Below are positions 43,539-53,250 of a DNA stretch of 64,000 bases, piece by piece. Every line of letters begins with the position of its first letter. Positions within the stretch are counted from its first letter, which is position 1. The stretch is from Ruoffia sp044336205. GTDB taxonomy: Bacteria; Bacillota; Bacilli; Lactobacillales; Aerococcaceae. The stretch is taken from positions 186,001 to 250,000 of the forward strand of contig CP172318.1 of the NCBI GenBank assembly GCA_044336205.1. Reading direction: 5' to 3'. The notes beneath the pieces are model-generated. The model was not told where the DNA came from. It ran no database searches and saw only the letters and a list, made by a program, of their open reading frames with translations. Position numbers and translations under genes: made by a program.

Positions 43539-45201
43539 CCTGAATAATTCATACTTTTAAATTTCGAGTTGTTTTGGTTGTTATATTCCAATTTCGATTC
43601 GTTTTATCGAAATTAAAATGTTTTAATTGATTTTCAAAGCTAAAGAAAAACTTTTTGGTCTCATCCAACGAATTTTGGGCGCACTTCTCCCTGGGCCATT
43701 TAAACTGTTTTAAAAAATCAGGTTCTTTAAATGTACTGCCGAATCCTTTGGATTTGCCTGAATACGGCATAAAACTCTCGCTGATAAACATGGGAACTTG
43801 ATAGTTTTAAATAGATTTGTCTTGCCGTAGTGACGAGCTTTCCAGCCACTTTAAACAAACGGAGACGTATCGTATTCACTTGAAGTCCTTTTAATTTTGG
43901 TTCAAAACATATGGTACGTAAGAAATTAACTAAATTGTATGACAACAGACTAATCATCATCCGTGCCTCGTTTTCAAGGAATTCTGGACTATCTGTTTTA
44001 TCGAAAAAGAAGCTGTTTTTGGCTTCTTTAATATAATTTTCCATGGTGCCGCGTTTATTATATGTTTCAAACACTCTTTTAGCCGAGATGTTTTCTGAGA
44101 AATTCGTGACAATAAAAGAATGCTTAAAAAGTAGTTCACTTACTTCTCGAGTCGAACGGATACAGACACGTCGAGACTTCGTCCAAGAGGCTGCTTGGTA
44201 TAAAACCGAGTGATAATAGACCTCTTTTTCATCCCATGGATGATCATTATCATAGAACACAAATTCTTCAGCTAAGCGATACAAATTTCTATTGGCCTTT
44301 AGCCGAATGACATAATGATTTTCGTATAATTCACATAAATCGTAAATATCCGGTGTCGCGAATCCACTATCTCCACGAACGAGAATATCGGTGGTTGGAA
44401 TCGCTTGGTTATAATGCTCCAATAACGGTTTAAGAAATTCTTTGACCCCTTTAGAAGTATATTGGTTACCTGAACGAAGTTTAGCTTTTAAAAAATCACC
44501 GGTTAACCCATCAAATGCCACTAAAGGGTGATAGCCATTTGTTCCATAGTGGGCGTTGTAAGCTGTTTGTTCTTGATTACCGAATGTATCGGAATGGGTA
44601 GAATCTAAATCGATAATCAGGTTTGTATCGTTTCGAAGTAGACGAGCTTTGTCAATTAACGCTTGATTGAATACTTGAAGTGTGTCAATTGTTTCGTCTA
44701 CTACACGATCATAAAGTCGAGAGATTGATGATTGAGAAGCCAACGGCTCATCGGTTGAGAACGTCTGTAATACAGGATCGTGTTGTAAAAAATTTGCAGC
44801 AGAATCCGTATTATAACCACCTATAATTTGCAGTATTAACTGTTTTAAAATCTTATGATTCGTGTGCTTCCAATATTTACGACTATCATTAAATGTAACA
44901 ATGTCTTCAGAGAGCAGAGTAAATTGGAAAGCATCCATTAATTCATCAATTAGGACTAAACCAGAATCACTTGATAAACGACCACCATCATGAGAAACGA
45001 TTAAATTATTGTTGAATTTTACGGCATTCTTTTGTAAAGTAACCATTGAGAGAACTCCTTTCTATTGGTTGTTTGTTGTGAATTAACGATATCAGAAAGG
45101 GGTTCTTTTTTCATCACCTAATGGGTGATGAAGCAAAAGAATATAAATACTATAACATCAGCATTAACTAACATTTTTAGAAAAACTATGAATTATTCAG
45201 G
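43539..45201 (-). mobile_element. IS1380-family insertion sequence, complete
   Basis: A 1663-bp element bounded by perfect 15-bp terminal inverted repeats CCTGAATAATTCATA (43539-43553) and TATGAATTATTCAGG (45187-45201). AAATAA occurs directly outside both ends (43533-43538 and 45202-45207), consistent with a target duplication. The single transposase gene is intact, so the element may be active. Confidence 0.92.
43727..45046 (-). CDS. IS1380-family transposase
   Basis: A 439-residue DDE transposase. The N-terminal SHDGGRLSSDSGLVLIDEL is characteristic of IS1380. The catalytic acidic residues lie in LIIDLDSTHSDTFGNQE and LVRGDSGFATPDIYDLCE, with the final Glu in RGTMENYIKEAKNSFFFDK. The start has AAAGGAG eight bases upstream. 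No stop or frameshift, unlike the other transposases in this window. Confidence 0.95.
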   Translation of the reverse strand: MVTLQKNAVKFNNNLIVSHDGGRLSSDSGLVLIDELMDAFQFTLLSEDIVTFNDSRKYWKHTNHKILKQLILQIIGGYNTDSAANFLQHDPVLQTFSTDEPLASQSSISRLYDRVVDETIDTLQVFNQALIDKARLLRNDTNLIIDLDSTHSDTFGNQEQTAYNAHYGTNGYHPLVAFDGLTGDFLKAKLRSGNQYTSKGVKEFLKPLLEHYNQAIPTTDILVRGDSGFATPDIYDLCELYENHYVIRLKANRNLYRLAEEFVFYDNDHPWDEKEVYYHSVLYQAASWTKSRRVCIRSTREVSELLFKHSFIVTNFSENISAKRVFETYNKRGTMENYIKEAKNSFFFDKTDSPEFLENEARMMISLLSYNLVNFLRTICFEPKLKGLQVNTIRLRLFKVAGKLVTTARQIYLKLSSSHVYQREFYAVFRQIQRIRQYI

Positions 45202-45250
45202 AAATAAGTTGAATTCTTAGAAAGAAGGAAAGAAAATCGAGCATAATGAT

Positions 45251-46168
45251 TTGGTAAAAGTTGCATCAATGTATTATGAAGAAGGATTAACTCAAGCTCA
45301 AATCGCAAATATTAGAGGAGTGTCAAGGTCATTAATTTCTAAATTATTAATTGATGCTAAAGAAGCCGGAATTGTTGAAATAATAATAAAGAGTGAAAGT
45401 ATATACACAATAAGGTTAGAAAGAGCGCTAGAAAAAAGATATAATTTAAAGAATGCAGTTATAATTGATACTTCTGACGTTTCAGAGGAAGAAATTGCTA
45501 AAATGGTAGGACAGCAAGCTTCAATTTATTTAAGTAAAATCATCGGTAACTACAAGAAAATTGGAATGTCTTGGGGTCGATCACTAAAAAACCTGGTAAA
45601 TTCTTTTCCGTATATTGTGAACTCGGATTCAACAGTTATTCCAATAATAGGTGGTATGAGTGATAATTATTTTGATATTCAGTCAAATCAATTGAGCCAT
45701 GAATTAGCTCGTAAGATGAGAGGAAATGCAAAATATTTATATGCTCCGGCGATAGTTTCAAATATGTCTCTTCATGATGATTTAATAAATAACAATGCAA
45801 TACAAAGTATTATTCAAGATGCAAAAAATGTTGAATTAGCATTAGTTGGAATTTCAACATTAGATTTGGAAAGTAACATGAGGAAAATTGGTTATCTAAC
45901 AGAGGATGATATTGAAGAATTAAGGAAACAGGGTGGCATAGGGGTTATTAATTCGAGATTTTACAATAAGTATGGAATTGAAATAGATAATAAAATTAAT
46001 TCAAATGGAATTGGTTTAACACTCGAAGAAATTAAAAATATCCCTGATATTATGACTGTAGTACATGGAGATCGAAAATGTGATGCAATTAGAGTAGCAC
46101 TAGAAGCTAACTTAATTAATATTATAGTCACAACAAATACTGTGGCAGAGAAACTTCTAAATATGTAG
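45251..46168 (+). CDS. SorC/DeoR-family sugar-responsive regulator
   Basis: A 305-residue regulator with an N-terminal HTH (YYEEGLTQAQIANIRGVSRSLISKLL) and a C-terminal sugar-phosphate-binding domain (IGMSWGRSL, VVHGDRKCDAIRVAL). TTG 45251 is a weak start; the frame continues upstream to ATC 45236, which has AAGGA six bases before it, so the true start ATG may have mutated to ATC. It would control the pentitol genes upstream. The IS1380 insertion separates it from a good promoter at 43472. Expression may now depend on the element. Confidence 0.8.
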   Translation: MVKVASMYYEEGLTQAQIANIRGVSRSLISKLLIDAKEAGIVEIIIKSESIYTIRLERALEKRYNLKNAVIIDTSDVSEEEIAKMVGQQASIYLSKIIGNYKKIGMSWGRSLKNLVNSFPYIVNSDSTVIPIIGGMSDNYFDIQSNQLSHELARKMRGNAKYLYAPAIVSNMSLHDDLINNNAIQSIIQDAKNVELALVGISTLDLESNMRKIGYLTEDDIEELRKQGGIGVINSRFYNKYGIEIDNKINSNGIGLTLEEIKNIPDIMTVVHGDRKCDAIRVALEANLINIIVTTNTVAEKLLNM

Positions 46169-46474
46169 AAGTTTCTTCAAAGGTATAATTATAATATAAC
46201 ATTGTAGATTGTGAATATTCAAAAAGTATTAAATAGTATAAAATGTAAATAAACTAATAAAGATCGAGCTGAAATAATTATAAGTATAAAAGTAATCGGT
46301 TTTGAAATAGACGGTGTACTATATGATTGAAAACATTTGTACCAAAATATATTCGAAGAGGCTCAAAATTCAATTAAAAAATTAGATGTATCTTTTGATG
46401 ACTTCTATTCCATGTTAGTACGTCAATCAATTATAGAATATGACGCTTTTTTAAGAGATGAATTACAAGAATTA

Positions 46475-47469
46475 TTGCGACAAAAGTCATTCTAACAAAA
46501 CGAGTCCGTTTCAAAGAGTATTTTAAAATTTAGATACTTTCTAGTGCGATTGTTTATCAACCATAGTGCATTAAAAAATTCATTCTCTGTAGTTTTAGTT
46601 AAATCTGTGCGTTTAAGAAAAATTCACTGAGTAATCCGTTGGAGTTCTCGTTGGTTCCACTCTGCCAAGTAAAAAGACATGTCTTGTTGTTCGATATCAG
46701 AATAACAAGCAAATTCTTTCCCGCGGTTAGAGGTGAAACTTTTAAGGGTTTCTTTAGGCAAAGAGAGAATCAACTGATCCACAACTGAAAGTATGGATTC
46801 CTTCGATTGATTTGGCATCTTCAAAGGGATATAGAAGCGGCTCTTGCGTTCAGCAAAAGTAGGTAGGCATGCTTTACTTTTATCTCTGGAAGATGCTACC
46901 ATATCAAGTTCCCAATGACCAAATTCCTGTCGTTTTTTAATAGAGTTCGGACGTTTTTAATCAATGTTCCTATATTAAATTTACCTCTGGTTTCCCGTGT
47001 TTTGCGTCGTTTACCTTTTTTGTTTCAGATAATTAAACAAAACTTTAATGACGCCTTGATAGATCCAGTTATAGATTGTTTTAAAAGATAATCTATTTTG
47101 ATAGCAGCGTCCCACGATTTGTTCGGGAGGTAGGTCGAATCTAACTTGTTCGAATATCTTGAATGAGCTAAGGTGTATATTTAGGACGACGACCTTTGAG
47201 AAATCGATGTTCAGTGGCGTTATCTTCAGCCAGTTGGGTATCATAACTAGCTGATTGAACCCATTTAGGTTCACGATAAATCGTTGATCGGTGACACCCA
47301 ATGGCTTGAGCAATTTGACTCGCTGTATAGCCTTGATGATAAAGTACTTCTATTTTTGAACGGTCTTCTACGGTACAATGTTTGTAGCTCATAACAGGTC
47401 CTCCGTGTGTGTTTTTGTGGTTACTAACATTTTACACGAACCTGTTAAGGGTTTCCTTGTTTGTCGCAA
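46475..47469 (-). mobile_element. IS30-family element, degenerate
   Basis: About 995 bp bounded by TTGCGACAAA (46475-46484) and TTTGTCGCAA (47460-47469), inserted in a HAD-phosphatase gene. IS30 elements are normally a little longer, with one transposase frame; here that frame is broken. Confidence 0.7.
46624..47392 (-). pseudogene. IS30-family transposase fragments
   Basis: The N-terminal HTH_38 part (VEDRSKIEVLYHQGYTASQIAQAIGCHRSTIYRE) starts at 47392. A middle piece (LPPEQIVGR, TIYNWIYQG) and the catalytic end (ERKSRFYIPLKMPNQSKES, TSNRGKEFACYSDIEQ, LAEWNQRE) lie in other frames. The complete protein would exceed 300 residues, so segments are missing and the gene is dead. Confidence 0.8.
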
Positions 47470-47929
47470 TTAATTTTACAACCTATCTTTAAAAAAATTA
47501 AGCAGTATAAAGCTAAGTGATAATACTATTAAACTACTATCATTTCTTAGGGAAAATAATTATCAATCATTTGTACTAACTAATGGATTTTATGAAGAAC
47601 AAAGAATAAGATGGAAATACTAAACTTAGAAGAATATATAGCCCAAAAAATATTGGTATATATCTGAAAAATCGGTCTATCAAAGCCTGAACGATAAATA
47701 TATAATTTTATTGAAGATAAAATGGATTATTAAGGGAATAAAATAATGTATATAGGTAATAAACTACGAAATCATATCATTGGACCAACAAGATTAGGGT
47801 GGGAAACGTTGTTTTACTGTATGAAAACAGCTATGAGTTTAGAACAGGCGGTCCAACTACTTATGATTTGATTGAAGTGAAGAAGTATTTGCAAGTCAAA
47901 GAAATTGATATAAATATAAGTATGATTTA

Positions 47930-47954
47930 GGACTCGATCACGAGTCCTTTTTTT
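47930..47954 (+). terminator. Strong terminator before the sorbitol operon
   Basis: GGACTCG, loop ATCA, CGAGTCC, then seven T (47948-47954). Confidence 0.88.
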
Positions 47955-48015
47955 ATTAAACCAAAAAAATAACAACAAACAAAAATATCTTTGTATTAAT
48001 TAATTTGAAAAGGCT

Positions 48016-48024
48016 TGCTATAAT
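48016..48024 (+). promoter_or_regulatory. Extended -10 promoter of the sorbitol operon
   Basis: TGCTATAAT, an extended -10, is placed 32 bases before the dehydrogenase start. The -35 region (TTAATT) is poor, so the operon probably needs its GutR/GutM-type activators. Confidence 0.65.
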
Positions 48025-48056
48025 GAAGTTAAACTTTAGAGGGGGATTAATTGTAT

Positions 48057-48857
48057 ATGGAAAACTGGTTAAATATTGAAGGTAAAGTGGCAGTAGTAAC
48101 AGGCGGTTCATCAGGAATCGGTGCTGCTATTGTAGAAGAATTATTAGAAGTAGGAGTAAAGGTTGCAAACTTCGACATAACTGATAATAATTTAAAACAT
48201 GATAATTTACTTTTTGTTCAAACAGATGTGACATCTCGTGAAAATGTTGAAGAGAGTGTGCAAAAAGTTGTGAACAAATTTGGTACAATAGATGGAGTAG
48301 TTAATAATGCGGGAATTAATATACCAAGATTATTAATCGATCCAAAAGATCCTCATGGTCAATATGAATTATCTGATGAAGAATTCGACAAAATGTTAGC
48401 GATTAATCAAAAAGGTGTATATTTAGTTGCTCAAGCAGTTGGAAGAATCTTAGTTGAAAAGAAAAATGGTGTCATTATTAATATGGGATCAGAATCAGGG
48501 CTTGAAGGATCAGAGGGTCAAAGTCCATATGCTGGTACAAAGGCAGCAGTTTATAGTTACACAAGATCATGGTCTAAAGAACTTGGAAAGCATAATGTAA
48601 GAGTTGTTGGAATAGCCCCAGGAATAATGGAAGAAACAGGCTTAAGAACAATTCAATATGAAGAATCATTAGCTTATACACGTGGAATTACCGTTGATAA
48701 ATTAAGAGAAGGATATTCTAGCACAAGCACAACTCCAATGGGAAGAAGTGGAAAGTTAAGTGAGGTAGCAGATTTGGTTGCTTACTTACTATCGGATCGA
48801 TCTAGTTATATTACTGGTGTAACGATAAACGTTGCAGGAGGTAAAACGAGAGGATAG
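48057..48857 (+). CDS. gutF: Sorbitol-6-phosphate 2-dehydrogenase
   Basis: A short-chain dehydrogenase of about 266 residues that oxidises sorbitol-6-phosphate to fructose-6-phosphate with NAD. Motifs: TGGSSGIGAAI (nucleotide site), NNAGIN, the catalytic Ser region NMGSESGLEG, and YAGTK with Tyr and Lys. WLNIEGKVAVVTGG is the usual start of LAB sorbitol-6-phosphate dehydrogenases. The start could be TTG 48051 (five bases from GGGGG) or ATG 48057; I choose ATG. First gene of the glucitol operon, as in Lactobacillus gut operons. Confidence 0.9.
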   Translation: MENWLNIEGKVAVVTGGSSGIGAAIVEELLEVGVKVANFDITDNNLKHDNLLFVQTDVTSRENVEESVQKVVNKFGTIDGVVNNAGINIPRLLIDPKDPHGQYELSDEEFDKMLAINQKGVYLVAQAVGRILVEKKNGVIINMGSESGLEGSEGQSPYAGTKAAVYSYTRSWSKELGKHNVRVVGIAPGIMEETGLRTIQYEESLAYTRGITVDKLREGYSSTSTTPMGRSGKLSEVADLVAYLLSDRSSYITGVTINVAGGKTRG

Positions 48858-48868
48858 GAAGTGACAAT

Positions 48869-50722
48869 ATGGCTCTTGTAGGAAGATGGTACAACATATT
48901 AAATATACTTGAGAGCAATTCATCTATTTCACAAAAAGAATTAGAGAAAATATTAGGAACAAGTCGCCAAACGTTGAGAAAAAACATTAATTTATTGAAT
49001 AAAGAATTAGAAAAAATCGCAATGGTAGAGTTAATAGATAAAAGATATCAATTAAAAGTTCTTGATTTACCAAGTTATGAAAAAGTTCTTTCAGGTAGTT
49101 TAAAAGTAAAAAGTGATTTTAATTCTGCTAGTAAGAGAGCAGCATATATATTAAAACGCTTTATAGAAGCAGATGGGCCTGTCACTATTGATGATTTAAC
49201 TGAAGAATTGATGGTGAGTAGAGGTACCGTTGCCAATGATATTTCTGCTCTTAGGGATTTAGTACAAGAGTATAATGTTCAGATTATTGGTGTAACTAAT
49301 AAAGGTTTAGAAATAATTGGTAATGAATTTAACTTACGCCTTCTATATATTAATGTAGTTTCAGATTATTTCACTGTCGATAGGATTAGTGAAACAACTA
49401 AGAGAGATATTATCCAAAAATGCATCGAATCAAGCGTTCCTAAAAGAGCCATTAGTTTGTTAATAAAAGTTGTAAATACAGTAATAATGAGAATTAATGA
49501 TGGGAATAATTTAAATCAAGAAATAAGATATTATGATAATTTTGTAAGAGATTCCCATCTGTTTGATTCGCTTATTATGTTGGTCGAAATTGATTGTAAT
49601 GTAACTTTGAGTAATCTAGAAAAAGATTTTATTTGCTATCCATTAAATATATATAATCAAGGAAATATTGAAGGCAAAAAATATAACTTTGAAGTGGTAG
49701 ATAGTCTGTACGAAATGATGATAGGCAAGATACAAGAGCTATTTTTGATTAAATTTGATAAAGCACAATTATATGAAGATATAAAAAAACATATAGCTCA
49801 TCTTATAAATCGTTCGGTTATGAAAGTGAAGAGTGTTGATATTTTGATGAATGAAATCGAATCAAAATATCCAATTTCGTATTCTATGGCAAATGTAGCT
49901 GCTTCGGTATTATCTCATTTAATAGATAATCCAATTCCAAAAGTGGAAGTTGGTTACTTAGCTCTTTACTTTGAAATGGCGATAAGCAGAAGTGAGGAGA
50001 AATCGAATAAGGATATTGCAGTTATTTGTCATACTGGCTATGGTACAGCTGTTTTAATAAAAAGACAACTTCAAAGAGCCTTGGGTGATAATGTCACTGT
50101 AACTACATTTTCTCAAAGTGAAGTTAATAAAAACGTATTGAATGAATATTTTGCTGTGTTTACGACAATACCTTTAAGAGTTGAAGGACTAGAAGTTCCG
50201 ATTGTTCAACTGAGTATGATAATAGATGAGAACTATGTAAGAGAACAATGGGAAAAAATAGAGCGGACTCAAGTGGTTAATCGGCAAGAAATTGAAGTAG
50301 TAATGTCTAATTTAGATAACCAAATTTCTTATATTGAAAATTTAAATTTGATGATTTCAGATTTAGAGGAAAATAAACTTTGTGATATAGAATTTGGAAA
50401 ACGTATTCTAGAAAGAGAAGAGTTAAAAAGTACAGTCTTTGACGAAGGAATCGCAATACCACATGCTATTAATAAAAAAAATAAGAATATAATTATTAAT
50501 ATAGGTAGATTTAATAAGCCGTATAATTTCAATGATAAAGTCATAGATGTAATTTTTATGATAGGAATCCCAGAGTTACCAACTAAAGTGACTGAAACTG
50601 TGTTACTAGAAATTTATGATTTTTTCTTTGCAGTAGCTGGTAATGAGGATGTAAAACAAGCGTTATTTTATGCAAAAGATCCTAATGATATTAAAAAGCT
50701 ATTTCAGAAAGAGGTGAAATAA
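48869..50722 (+). CDS. gutR: PRD-domain regulator of the sorbitol operon
   Basis: A 617-residue BglG-type transcription activator, intact unlike its two relatives in the window. N-terminal HTH (ISQKELEKILGTSRQTLRKNI), second HTH (VTIDDLTEELMVSRGTVANDI), PRD domains, a GatB-like EIIB domain (VICHTGYGTAVLIKRQL) and an EIIA-like C-terminus (DEGIAIPHAINKK) are visible. Phosphorylation by HPr and the sorbitol EII would set its activity. The stop overlaps the gutM start by one base. Confidence 0.85.
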   Translation: MALVGRWYNILNILESNSSISQKELEKILGTSRQTLRKNINLLNKELEKIAMVELIDKRYQLKVLDLPSYEKVLSGSLKVKSDFNSASKRAAYILKRFIEADGPVTIDDLTEELMVSRGTVANDISALRDLVQEYNVQIIGVTNKGLEIIGNEFNLRLLYINVVSDYFTVDRISETTKRDIIQKCIESSVPKRAISLLIKVVNTVIMRINDGNNLNQEIRYYDNFVRDSHLFDSLIMLVEIDCNVTLSNLEKDFICYPLNIYNQGNIEGKKYNFEVVDSLYEMMIGKIQELFLIKFDKAQLYEDIKKHIAHLINRSVMKVKSVDILMNEIESKYPISYSMANVAASVLSHLIDNPIPKVEVGYLALYFEMAISRSEEKSNKDIAVICHTGYGTAVLIKRQLQRALGDNVTVTTFSQSEVNKNVLNEYFAVFTTIPLRVEGLEVPIVQLSMIIDENYVREQWEKIERTQVVNRQEIEVVMSNLDNQISYIENLNLMISDLEENKLCDIEFGKRILEREELKSTVFDEGIAIPHAINKKNKNIIINIGRFNKPYNFNDKVIDVIFMIGIPELPTKVTETVLLEIYDFFFAVAGNEDVKQALFYAKDPNDIKKLFQKEVK

Positions 50723-51204
50723 TGGATTTCATATATGTATTCGGAGTATTTGCAATTGGAGCCTTTATATTTCAATCAATCTTAGGATTTTTTCAGATTA
50801 AACACTTCAATACTATTTACCAAGAATTGAGGAAAAAAGGTAAAGTTGCGATTGGAAGAAGATCAGGTAAGTTTACTGCAGGTACAATTGTCTTCTTTGC
50901 AGTCGATGATGATGCGAAGATTATTGATGCGAGACTGATGCAAGGCGTGACGGTGATTGCAAAGTTTAAACCTAAAGACGAATATATAGGACAAGACATA
51001 CATTTTATTGATAGTTACCATCCTTTAGTGCAAAAAGAAAATAAATTAACACGACTTGCAATGGAAAATGCTAGAGAAATATATTTAAGAGTGGAGATTG
51101 GGAACTATACGGAGGAAAAGCCAAATTCACCACTACAAAATGTTCAAATGTCACTAAGTATGCTTAAAGAAGGTATTACATCAAAACTTAAAAGGAGTAT
51201 ATAA
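50722..51204 (+). CDS. gutM: Glucitol operon activator, GutM family
   Basis: A 160-residue GutM-family protein. One N-terminal membrane helix (VFGVFAIGAFIFQSILGFF) is followed by a cytosolic part with HFNTIYQELRKKGKVAIGRRSGKFTAGTIVFFAVDDD. GutM acts with the PRD regulator to activate glucitol transport genes in E. coli and lactobacilli. Located between the regulator and the EIIC gene, two bases before the latter. Confidence 0.9.
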   Translation: MDFIYVFGVFAIGAFIFQSILGFFQIKHFNTIYQELRKKGKVAIGRRSGKFTAGTIVFFAVDDDAKIIDARLMQGVTVIAKFKPKDEYIGQDIHFIDSYHPLVQKENKLTRLAMENAREIYLRVEIGNYTEEKPNSPLQNVQMSLSMLKEGITSKLKRSI

Positions 51205-51206
51205 AA

Positions 51207-51758
51207 ATGAATTTTATTATTAATTTTGCAGAAGGCTTCATGAATTTATTCCAAGCTGGAGCGGATGTATTTATTGGATGGATGGGGTCTATCGTTCCAC
51301 TTGTATTAATGTTAATGATCGCTATGAATGCACTTATTAATCTATTGGGAGAAGAACGAGTAACAAAGCTTGCTGAAGTTTCTGCAAAAAACCCAGTCAC
51401 AAGATATATGATCTTGCCGTTTGTTTCTGCATTTATGTTAGGGAACCCAATGTCTATGACTATGGGACGTTTCTTGCCAGAATTCTATAAACCTAGTTTT
51501 ATTGCTGCACAAATGCAATTTTGTCATACAAGTAATGGTGTTTTCCCACATATTAACCCAGGTGAGTTATTTGTTTGGTTAGGTATTGCACAAGGAGTTA
51601 TTAATCTAGGATTGAACGAGATGGAATTAGCCATTCGTTACCTATTAGTTGGTTTAGTAATGAACTTTGTTGGTGGTTGGGTAACTGACTACATTACTGA
51701 AATGTTATGTAAACAACAAGGTATCGAGTTAAGTAAAGAAGTTGAAACAGTTGTTTAA
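51207..51758 (+). CDS. srlA: PTS glucitol/sorbitol EIIC
   Basis: A 183-residue membrane subunit of the glucitol PTS (EIIC2). Family text includes NFAEGFMNLFQAGADVFIGWMGSIVPLVLML and LGNPMSMTMGRFLPEFYKPSF, with about four helices. It works with the EIIBC encoded next to move sorbitol across the membrane. Confidence 0.93.
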   Translation: MNFIINFAEGFMNLFQAGADVFIGWMGSIVPLVLMLMIAMNALINLLGEERVTKLAEVSAKNPVTRYMILPFVSAFMLGNPMSMTMGRFLPEFYKPSFIAAQMQFCHTSNGVFPHINPGELFVWLGIAQGVINLGLNEMELAIRYLLVGLVMNFVGGWVTDYITEMLCKQQGIELSKEVETVV

Positions 51759-51783
51759 TAATAAAAAAGAATGAGGTAATAAA

Positions 51784-52806
51784 ATGACTAACTATAATAG
51801 TATTAAAGTTACTAAAGGAAAAGGTGGATTTGGTGGTCCTTTAGTTATCACTCCTACTGAAGAAAAAAATAAATTTATTTATGTTGTTGGTGGAGGAGAA
51901 AAACCAGACATCGTAGATACTATCTCTGAATTAACTGGTATGGAAGCCGTTAACGGATTCAAAACATCTATACCAGATGATGAAATTGCATTAGCAATTA
52001 TTGATTGTGGTGGAACGCTACGTTGTGGAATCTACCCTAAAAAAGGTATCCCAACAATCAATATCATTCCAACAGGTAAAGCTGGGCCATTGGCGCAGTA
52101 TATTACGGAAGATATTTATGTTTCAAACGTCGGTGTGGATCAAATTCAATTAGCTGACGGATCTGAAGCGACAGTTGTAACTTCAACAACGTCAGATAAC
52201 TCTGAAATTAAAACTGAGGCTGAAACTAAAAAAACACCTAAATACGATACAAGTAAAAAAATGACTCAACAAGGTGGAAGTGGTCTTATAGCAAAAATTG
52301 GTATGGGAGCTGGGAAATTTATTTCAACAATAAACCAAGCTGCACGTGATGCCGTTCAAACTATGATTAACACAGTTATTCCATTTATGGCATTTGTGTC
52401 CTTAATAATTGGATTAATTGAAGGTTCAGGTGTGGGTAATTGGATTGCTAATATTATGGCACCACTTGCAGGGAATATTTGGGGACTAATTCTCATTGGA
52501 TTTATTAGTTCATTGCCATTCCTATCGCCATTGTTAGGCCCTGGGGCAGTGATTTCTCAAGTTATTGGAACATTAATCGGTGTGGAAATTGGACGTGGTA
52601 ATATCCCACCTCAATTAGCCTTACCAGCATTGTTCGCAATTAACACTCAAAACGGATGTGACTTTATTCCAGTAGGATTAGGTCTTTCAGAAGCAAAGTC
52701 TGAGACAGTAGAAGTTGGAGTTCCAGCCGTATTGTATTCACGTTTTCTAAATGGTGTACCACGAGTTGTAGTTGCTTGGTTAGCAAGCTTTGGATTATAT
52801 AGTTAA
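51784..52806 (+). CDS. srlE: PTS glucitol/sorbitol EIIBC
   Basis: A 340-residue fusion. The N-terminal EIIB domain contains the phosphorylatable Cys region AIIDCGGTLRCGIYPKKGI near residue 75-85. After a Thr/Ser-rich linker (residues about 135-165) comes the EIIC1 membrane part with GLIEGSGVGNWIANIMAPLAG and SSLPFLSPLLGPGAVISQ. Full length for the family. Confidence 0.93.
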   Translation: MTNYNSIKVTKGKGGFGGPLVITPTEEKNKFIYVVGGGEKPDIVDTISELTGMEAVNGFKTSIPDDEIALAIIDCGGTLRCGIYPKKGIPTINIIPTGKAGPLAQYITEDIYVSNVGVDQIQLADGSEATVVTSTTSDNSEIKTEAETKKTPKYDTSKKMTQQGGSGLIAKIGMGAGKFISTINQAARDAVQTMINTVIPFMAFVSLIIGLIEGSGVGNWIANIMAPLAGNIWGLILIGFISSLPFLSPLLGPGAVISQVIGTLIGVEIGRGNIPPQLALPALFAINTQNGCDFIPVGLGLSEAKSETVEVGVPAVLYSRFLNGVPRVVVAWLASFGLYS

Positions 52807-52838
52807 GATTTGTAAACAGAAAGGAAATTATTATTACT

Positions 52839-53195
52839 ATGACACTTTATACAACAACAGTTCAAAATATTGGAGCTGAAGCAGAATTATTTAAAGAAGA
52901 ACAAATGATTGTTTTATTCGGAGAAAATGCACCCGCAGAATTGGCTGATTTTTGCTATAACATTCAAGTAAACCCAGTTGAAGGTGAGATTACACTAGGT
53001 CAAAAGGTTTATTTTGATGATCAGGGGTATGAAATAACAGCGGTTGGAAATGTTGTTGTTAAAAATCTTTCAGATTTAGGACATATTACAATTAGATTCA
53101 ACGGTGATACTGAAGCAGAATTAGGTGGTACACTTTATGTTGAAAATAAAGAATTGCCTGAAATTTCAGTAGGTACACAAATTTCAATTAAATAA
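52839..53195 (+). CDS. srlB: PTS glucitol/sorbitol EIIA
   Basis: A 118-residue EIIA of the glucitol family, a small beta-rich phosphocarrier. GHITIRFNGDTEAELGGTLYVE is the family C-terminal signature. It completes the sorbitol PTS with srlA and srlE. Confidence 0.92.
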   Translation: MTLYTTTVQNIGAEAELFKEEQMIVLFGENAPAELADFCYNIQVNPVEGEITLGQKVYFDDQGYEITAVGNVVVKNLSDLGHITIRFNGDTEAELGGTLYVENKELPEISVGTQISIK

Positions 53196-53250
53196 TTTAA
53201 TTACTTGCTGCTCAATAATAATGAGCAGCTTTAATTTAATAGGGGGATAT

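Larger units (their letters stand above)
46281..47929 (+). pseudogene. HAD-phosphatase paralogue, interrupted by IS30
   Basis: Before the IS30 element, the sequence from 46281 reads as the N-terminus of the HAD family seen at 28529 (VIGFEIDGVLYD, then TGA at 46328). After the element, fragments in several frames match the same family in order: SFVLTNGFYEEQR (motif II), GLSKPERQIYNF (motif III) and IMYIGNKLRNHIIGPTRLGWETL (motif IV). Several stops and shifts have accumulated, so this copy is older debris than the one at 28529. Confidence 0.7.

Noticed and set aside
43549..43791. Small minus-strand frame at the IS1380 end
   Set aside because: It overlaps the transposase 3' end and the element terminus; no independent support.
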